From: Naumovozyma dairenensis CBS 421
Taxonomy: Eukaryota > Ascomycota > Saccharomycetes > Saccharomycetales > Saccharomycetaceae
DNA: 64,000 nucleotides
Assembly: GCF_000227115.2 (NCBI RefSeq)
Contig: NC_016487.1
Coordinates: forward strand, 372,001-436,000
Reading direction: 5' to 3'
The notes under the pieces are model-generated. The model was not told where the DNA came from, made no database searches, and saw only the letters and a program-made list of their open reading frames with translations. A program made the position numbers and the translations under genes. The first letter of the stretch is position 1; every line of letters begins with the position of its first letter. Positions 61,600 to 64,000 of this stretch are shown here, piece by piece.

Positions 61600-62445
61600 A
61601 TGCAAACAATATTAGTATTTGGTGGGAATGGGTTCCTCGGTAAGAGAATTTGTCAATCTGCTATAAATTCTGGTTTTAAAGTATTGTCATTATCAAGATC
61701 AGGGAGGCCGCCAGCATCCTTAAATACTGAAAAACATAAGAACAGTACAACTTCTCAATGGGTGAATGAAGTGAATTGGATCAAAGCAGATATATTTGAT
61801 CCCAATTCTTATAAACATTTATTGAATCAAAACATTAACCATGTCGTTCATTCAATTGGCGTCCTACTAGAAAATTCAAATTATAAATCTTTAATGAATT
61901 CACCTTCAGCTTCTTCCCTTTCTAAAGTTAATAACGAACAAACGTATGAGAGGATCAATAAACAAAGTGCTCTCTTATTAGCTTCTACTTTCCATGATTC
62001 ACTGCTTGAAAGGAAAAAATCATCATCTATGAATGAGAATGATTCCAGCCTTAATCAAAATTGTTCATTTACTTATATTTCAGCTGATAAAGGATTCCCA
62101 CTGATTCCCAAAGGTTACATAAATTCCAAAAGGGAAACTGAATTTGAACTGCTTCAGAAGTATTTGAAACAGAAAGATGGTTCTTCCAATACTTCTTCTT
62201 CATTTAGACCAATAATAATGCGTCCAGGGTTTATGTTTGACGAAACATTAAATACAGGAACAAGATCCTACCTTAATAGCGTGTTGTCAGCATTGGATAA
62301 CACAAATCAATCACTCTTCCAAAATAAATTGCCCTTTATAAGACCAACAGTTTCTACTCAAGCAGTTAGTAATTGTTTGATTTCGGAAATCAAAGATAAG
62401 AATTTCACTGGGGTGGTTTCCTTAGAGGAAATCTTAAAATTTTAG
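61600..62445 (+). CDS. COQ11: COQ11, mitochondrial atypical short-chain dehydrogenase of the CoQ synthome
   Basis: The 281-residue protein is Coq11 (YLR290C, 277 residues), an NAD(P)-binding protein of the atypical SDR/NDUFA9-like type that associates with the ubiquinone biosynthetic complex. The Rossmann motif VFGGNGFLGKRICQSAI is at the N terminus, followed by WIKADIFDPNSYKHLL, the VVHSIGVLLE segment and the YISADKGFPLIPKGYINSKR region with the Tyr-x-x-x-Lys-like pattern, then RPIIMRPGFMFDE. It is tandem with SEC72 and convergent with GUF1, as in S. cerevisiae. Confidence 0.93.
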   Translation: MQTILVFGGNGFLGKRICQSAINSGFKVLSLSRSGRPPASLNTEKHKNSTTSQWVNEVNWIKADIFDPNSYKHLLNQNINHVVHSIGVLLENSNYKSLMNSPSASSLSKVNNEQTYERINKQSALLLASTFHDSLLERKKSSSMNENDSSLNQNCSFTYISADKGFPLIPKGYINSKRETEFELLQKYLKQKDGSSNTSSSFRPIIMRPGFMFDETLNTGTRSYLNSVLSALDNTNQSLFQNKLPFIRPTVSTQAVSNCLISEIKDKNFTGVVSLEEILKF

Positions 62446-62515
62446 CTTTTTTTGTTTAGAATATATAGTTTAATTTACTTACTTATTTACAAGTATTTTT
62501 TGTCTTTGCATTCAC

Positions 62516-64000
62516 TCATCTACTCAAAAATGCCCTATATGCTTCAGGATTAATCTGAACATTACCAATGCTCTTCATCTTTTGCTTACCTTCTTTTTGT
62601 TTAGCTAACAGTTTTTTCCTTCTTGAAACATCAGATGCATGTAATTTGGCCAACACATCCTTCCTTTGTGCCTTTATCGTTTCTCTTGCAATAATCTTGT
62701 TACCATTCATCCTCGCTTGAATGACAACTTCATATAATTGTGACTTAATATATTCTTTGAATTTAACTACCCATTCTTTTCCTTTCCTTGTAACTTCAGA
62801 CCGATGTATGATTTGAGATAATGCATCAATACTTTTACCATTGACGCACAATTCCAATTTAATAATATCTGAATCTCGATTACCAATATCAACATAATCC
62901 AAGTTACCATATCCTTTCGTCAATGACTTTAATTTACCGAAGAAATCATCTACTAAATTCGATAACGGGAGATTATATTTTATCACTACATCATTACCAT
63001 CATTATCATACTGGACATCAATTTGTTCCCCTCTATTATTATCACATAGTGTTATCACTTTACCTAAATATTCTTGAGGTGTTTTGATTGTAGCTTCTAC
63101 ATAAGGCTCTTGAAATCCGATGGCTTTTTGCATCTTACCATTATGTCTGCAAAGTGAATTTAATTGTGGGAAATCATCCGGATTCGTAATGACACTTTCA
63201 GTACCATCTTGAAATTTAACAACATACGGTACCGTTGGCTGTGTAATAATTAATTGTGAATTATTATATTCTTTCTCTAACCTTTCTTTAAAGACACTGG
63301 CATGCAAAGTTCCTAAAAACCCTAATCTCCAACCTTGTCCTAATGCATTTGAACTCTCCTTCTGCAAATTCACGGATCTGTCATTGAGGACTAATTTTTG
63401 AATATTATCATCCATGGATTTGAAATCAATTCCATCTGCTGGAAATGCTCCAACAAAAACCATAGGTTGTGGTTTAATGAATCCTGGTAAGGGTTTAGTC
63501 TTAGTTTCTTGACCCAATTTCATAAATGTATCACCTACTTGTGCATCTCGTGAATCTTTCATACTTACAATAATATATCCTACTTGTCCAGTTTGTAATT
63601 GCCCAATACTAACTCTCGTTGGAAACATAATACCAATATCCTTAATTTCATAACTCTTCCCTGTAGATGCACTAATCACTTTATCATTAACCTTAATATT
63701 GCCATCTACAACTTTAATCAGTAATATTACCCCCAAATATGAATCATACCATGAATCTAAAAGCATCCCTCTAAATGGTGCCCTATGATCACCGCTAGGT
63801 GATGGTATGTTGGTAATAATAGCAGGGATTAAGTCTTGCATAACTCCACTCCCGGTTTTCCCACTAACCTTGATAATATCATCTTTCTTAATCTCTTTGA
63901 AATTTTTTAGAATATCATCCATACATAATTTCAATTGGTAATCATCAACGAGGTCTACTTTATTAATACAGGGTATGATTTTTAAATTCATTCCCAGCGC
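62516..64000 (-). CDS. GUF1: GUF1, mitochondrial EF4/LepA-type GTPase (5' truncated by window)
   Basis: About 495 C-terminal residues of Guf1 are visible (family about 645). It is a mitochondrial translation factor related to bacterial LepA/EF4 that acts on the ribosome under suboptimal conditions. The first visible Met is internal: the frame stays open to the right edge, and IPCINKVDL is the G4 motif (NKxD) of the GTPase domain. Domain II and the EF-G-like domains follow (GDHRAPFRGMLLDSWYDSYL, GWRLGFLGTLHASVFKERLE), and the LepA-specific C-terminal domain ends with RKDVLAKLHASDVSRRKKLL and the KQKEGKQKMKSIGNVQI tail typical of LepA. Confidence 0.95.
   Translation of the reverse strand, partial: ALGMNLKIIPCINKVDLVDDYQLKLCMDDILKNFKEIKKDDIIKVSGKTGSGVMQDLIPAIITNIPSPSGDHRAPFRGMLLDSWYDSYLGVILLIKVVDGNIKVNDKVISASTGKSYEIKDIGIMFPTRVSIGQLQTGQVGYIIVSMKDSRDAQVGDTFMKLGQETKTKPLPGFIKPQPMVFVGAFPADGIDFKSMDDNIQKLVLNDRSVNLQKESSNALGQGWRLGFLGTLHASVFKERLEKEYNNSQLIITQPTVPYVVKFQDGTESVITNPDDFPQLNSLCRHNGKMQKAIGFQEPYVEATIKTPQEYLGKVITLCDNNRGEQIDVQYDNDGNDVVIKYNLPLSNLVDDFFGKLKSLTKGYGNLDYVDIGNRDSDIIKLELCVNGKSIDALSQIIHRSEVTRKGKEWVVKFKEYIKSQLYEVVIQARMNGNKIIARETIKAQRKDVLAKLHASDVSRRKKLLAKQKEGKQKMKSIGNVQINPEAYRAFLSR

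Overview
The window is nuclear DNA of a budding yeast in the family Saccharomycetaceae. Most genes are compact and intronless, the DNA is AT-rich, and nearly every conserved gene is a clear counterpart of a Saccharomyces cerevisiae gene in matching relative order and orientation. Several genes found between these neighbours in S. cerevisiae (for example between YLR297W, SEC72 and COQ11) are absent, as expected of a post-whole-genome-duplication lineage with its own pattern of gene loss. The genus is not settled; Naumovozyma or Kazachstania would fit, but this is a guess.

Layout. (1) 1-9.0 kb: PRP43 (5' end outside the window), GPG1, NAB2, RPS2, MON1, the YGL120-YGL124 block. (2) 10.8-31.0 kb: OLE1, SDS23, GEP7, RAD6, PKP2, YBP2, DUO1, PYC1, the YGL055-YGL062 block, interrupted between PKP2 and YBP2 by two unrecognised genes. 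(3) 31.0-39.5 kb: an accessory island with an orphan gene, a second inverted copy of one of those genes, a decayed Mutator-like (MULE) transposase and further coding-like debris. (4) 39.6-46.7 kb: MED31, SCS3, a YPL088W-like aldo-keto reductase, MET13, ERV14. (5) 46.7-57.1 kb: a transposon-rich stretch with tRNA-Glu(TTC), a solo LTR with an exact 5-bp target duplication, EXG1, tRNA-Ser(AGA), a degenerate Ty gag region and ECM38. (6) 58.2-64 kb: YHC1, a YLR297W-like membrane protein, SEC72, COQ11 and GUF1 (5' end outside the window).

Re-inverting the segment from OLE1 to MET13 restores both S. cerevisiae junctions MON1-MET13 and OLE1-ERV14 in the correct convergent orientation, so one inversion of about 36 kb explains the local order.

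The most notable signals are: a MULE DDE transposase relic at 35.9-36.9 kb, possibly with an ATG|GTATGT intron; an inverted gene pair (20.6-21.3 and 34.8-35.4 kb) whose two ends are nearly identical at the DNA level around a strongly diverged middle; and an apparent one-base frameshift in the 5' coding part of OLE1, an essential gene in S. cerevisiae. The conserved genes are unlinked housekeeping functions (splicing, mRNA export, ribosome, lipid desaturation, ubiquitin conjugation, anaplerosis, methionine and glutathione metabolism, secretion) and do not form a pathway cluster.
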